Positions 5,172 through 5,731 of a stretch of 5,731 bases of DNA are shown piece after piece. The notes below the pieces were generated by a model that saw only the letters and a program-made list of their open reading frames with translations, ran no database searches and was not told the origin of the DNA. The DNA comes from Thermoflexales bacterium. GTDB lineage: Bacteria; Chloroflexota; Anaerolineae; B4-G1; SLSP01. Both the position numbers and the translations under genes were made by a program. The number at the start of each line of letters is the position of its first letter. Position 1 is the stretch's first letter. The DNA lies in the NCBI GenBank assembly GCA_007130345.1, contig SLSP01000310.1, forward strand, positions 1 through 5,731, given 5' to 3'.

Positions 5172-5426
5172 TCAACGATATACATCGCGGCGATGCCGGA
5201 CGCGCACAAGGGTCACGGTCTGCGCTGCATCGTCAATCTGGTACACGATGCGATAATTGCCGACACGCACGCGCCAACCGTCCAGATCGCCGGATAACTT
5301 GGTCACGCCGGCAGGCCGGGGCGTCTCGCGCAAGGCCAAAATCTTGACGTGGAGGCGTTCCAGCGTAGACCGGGGGAGCTTGCGCAGGTCTTTCTCGGCG
5401 GATGCCGTGAGCCGCAAGGTGTACAT
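5172..5426 (-). CDS. relE: RelE/ParE-superfamily toxin, RelE-like mRNA interferase
   Basis: An 84-residue protein, the usual size of RelE toxins, which cut mRNA in the ribosomal A site. Recognisable parts are the N-terminal AEKDLRKLP (10-18), LSGDLDGWRVRVGNYRIVYQID (44-65; Arg52, Arg54, Arg59), and the C-terminal VRHRRDVYR (76-84) with Arg79, Arg80 and Tyr83. The basic residues and the terminal HRRDVYR block correspond to the RNA-binding and catalytic surface of RelE, so the toxin looks intact. The ATG at 5426 shares its A with the TAA of the upstream antitoxin (TAATG), so the two are translationally coupled. A gyrase-directed ParE activity cannot be excluded from sequence alone, but the C-terminus favours RelE. 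Confidence 0.9.
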   Translation of the reverse strand: MYTLRLTASAEKDLRKLPRSTLERLHVKILALRETPRPAGVTKLSGDLDGWRVRVGNYRIVYQIDDAAQTVTLVRVRHRRDVYR

Positions 5427-5701
5427 TACGCGGAAGTGGCGGTGGTCTCACTCAATCCCATCTCGGCCATAAACTCGCTGTACGGGCGGGTAGGTTCAGC
5501 CGATGCGGATTTCAAATTCAACCGATCGGTGAGGTCTTCCAGATTTTCCAGCAATTGCTCATACCGCTCGTAATCCACCAACACCGCCGCCGGGCGGCCA
5601 TGTTGCGTGATGTAGACCGCGTCGCCGGTTTCGCGGACGGTGTTCAGCACCTCGCTGGTCTTGCGGCGCAAATCGCTGATGGGCATAATCTGTGTAGTCA
5701 T
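5426..5701 (-). CDS. Phd/YefM-family antitoxin of the relE module
   Basis: A 91-residue antitoxin. Residues 1-51 are the Phd/YefM DNA-binding and dimerisation domain, with ISDLRRKTSEVLNTVRETGD, ITQHGRPAAVLV and DYERYEQLL. Residues 52-91 (ENLEDLTDRLNL ... PYSEFMAEMGL) form the toxin-binding tail, typical of antitoxins paired with RelE toxins. The frame opens at 5725, but the ATG at 5701 is preferred: AAGGTG stands six bases upstream and the identical paralogue begins at the same residue. Such antitoxins usually repress their own operon together with the toxin. Because the other Phd-type antitoxin has the same DNA-binding domain, it may bind the same operator, which should lie mostly beyond the right edge of the window. 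Confidence 0.92.
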   Translation of the reverse strand: MTTQIMPISDLRRKTSEVLNTVRETGDAVYITQHGRPAAVLVDYERYEQLLENLEDLTDRLNLKSASAEPTRPYSEFMAEMGLSETTATSA

Positions 5702-5713
5702 TTTTATCACCTT
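5548..5713. repeat. Direct repeat, copy 2 (antitoxin 5' half and ribosome binding site)
   Basis: Second copy of the segment at 4983-5148. The two copies flank the relE gene and the tail of its antitoxin. Homologous recombination between them would delete 565 bases and leave a single antitoxin with the VapB-like tail. Confidence 0.93.
5708..5713 (-). promoter_or_regulatory. Ribosome binding site of the relE-module antitoxin
   Basis: AAGGTG on the minus strand, six bases before the ATG at 5701. Only 18 further bases are visible upstream, so the operon promoter cannot be assessed. Confidence 0.65.
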
Positions 5714-5731
5714 GTGTGGGGTCAAATTTGG

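Noticed and set aside
4983..5713. Insertion sequence or CRISPR-like array explaining the direct repeats
   Set aside because: There are only two copies, they coincide with codons 1-51 and the leader of two antitoxin genes, and there is no transposase, terminal inverted repeat or spacer pattern.

Overview
The window is GC-rich bacterial DNA in which every gene I can support lies on the minus strand, so transcription runs from high to low coordinates. The host looks like a Chloroflexota-type environmental bacterium. That is a weak inference from GC-rich coding DNA combined with short, degenerate 7- and 9-base tandem repeats between and inside genes, and from the mix of small toxin-antitoxin (TA) modules with an uncharacterised radical SAM enzyme. 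No rRNA, tRNA or marker gene is present to confirm it.

The right third (about 3828-5731) is a TA cluster. Read along the minus strand it starts with a Phd/YefM-type antitoxin and its RelE-type toxin (stop and start overlap by one base). Next, 35 bases on, comes a second Phd/YefM-type antitoxin whose first 51 residues are identical to the first but whose tail is quite different, followed by a 22-codon relic of a PIN-domain toxin. After a repeat-bearing 226-base gap comes an intact VapB/VapC pair. The tail of the second Phd-type antitoxin (PPYxYPTV ... GGDALADTEALYD) matches the tail of the VapB protein, and the relic matches the last codons of the intact VapC. The locus therefore records duplication, exchange of antitoxin halves and deletion of a toxin.

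The middle (1170-3782) is one large gene for a B12-binding-like radical SAM protein related to the uncharacterised TIGR03960-like group. It has its own near-consensus promoter, whose -10 box lies so close to the start codon that the mRNA should be leaderless. Near its 3' end the gene carries a 65-base inverted repeat built of 9-base units that adds about 25 low-complexity residues without breaking the frame.

The left part holds a YigZ/IMPACT-family protein (453-1103), probably read from the same transcript, then a 165-base intergenic region with a promoter and a 33-base palindrome. Last comes the start of a receiver-domain protein (1-287, running off the window) that lacks the phospho-accepting aspartate. 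I found no plus-strand gene, CRISPR array, structural RNA gene or insertion sequence.
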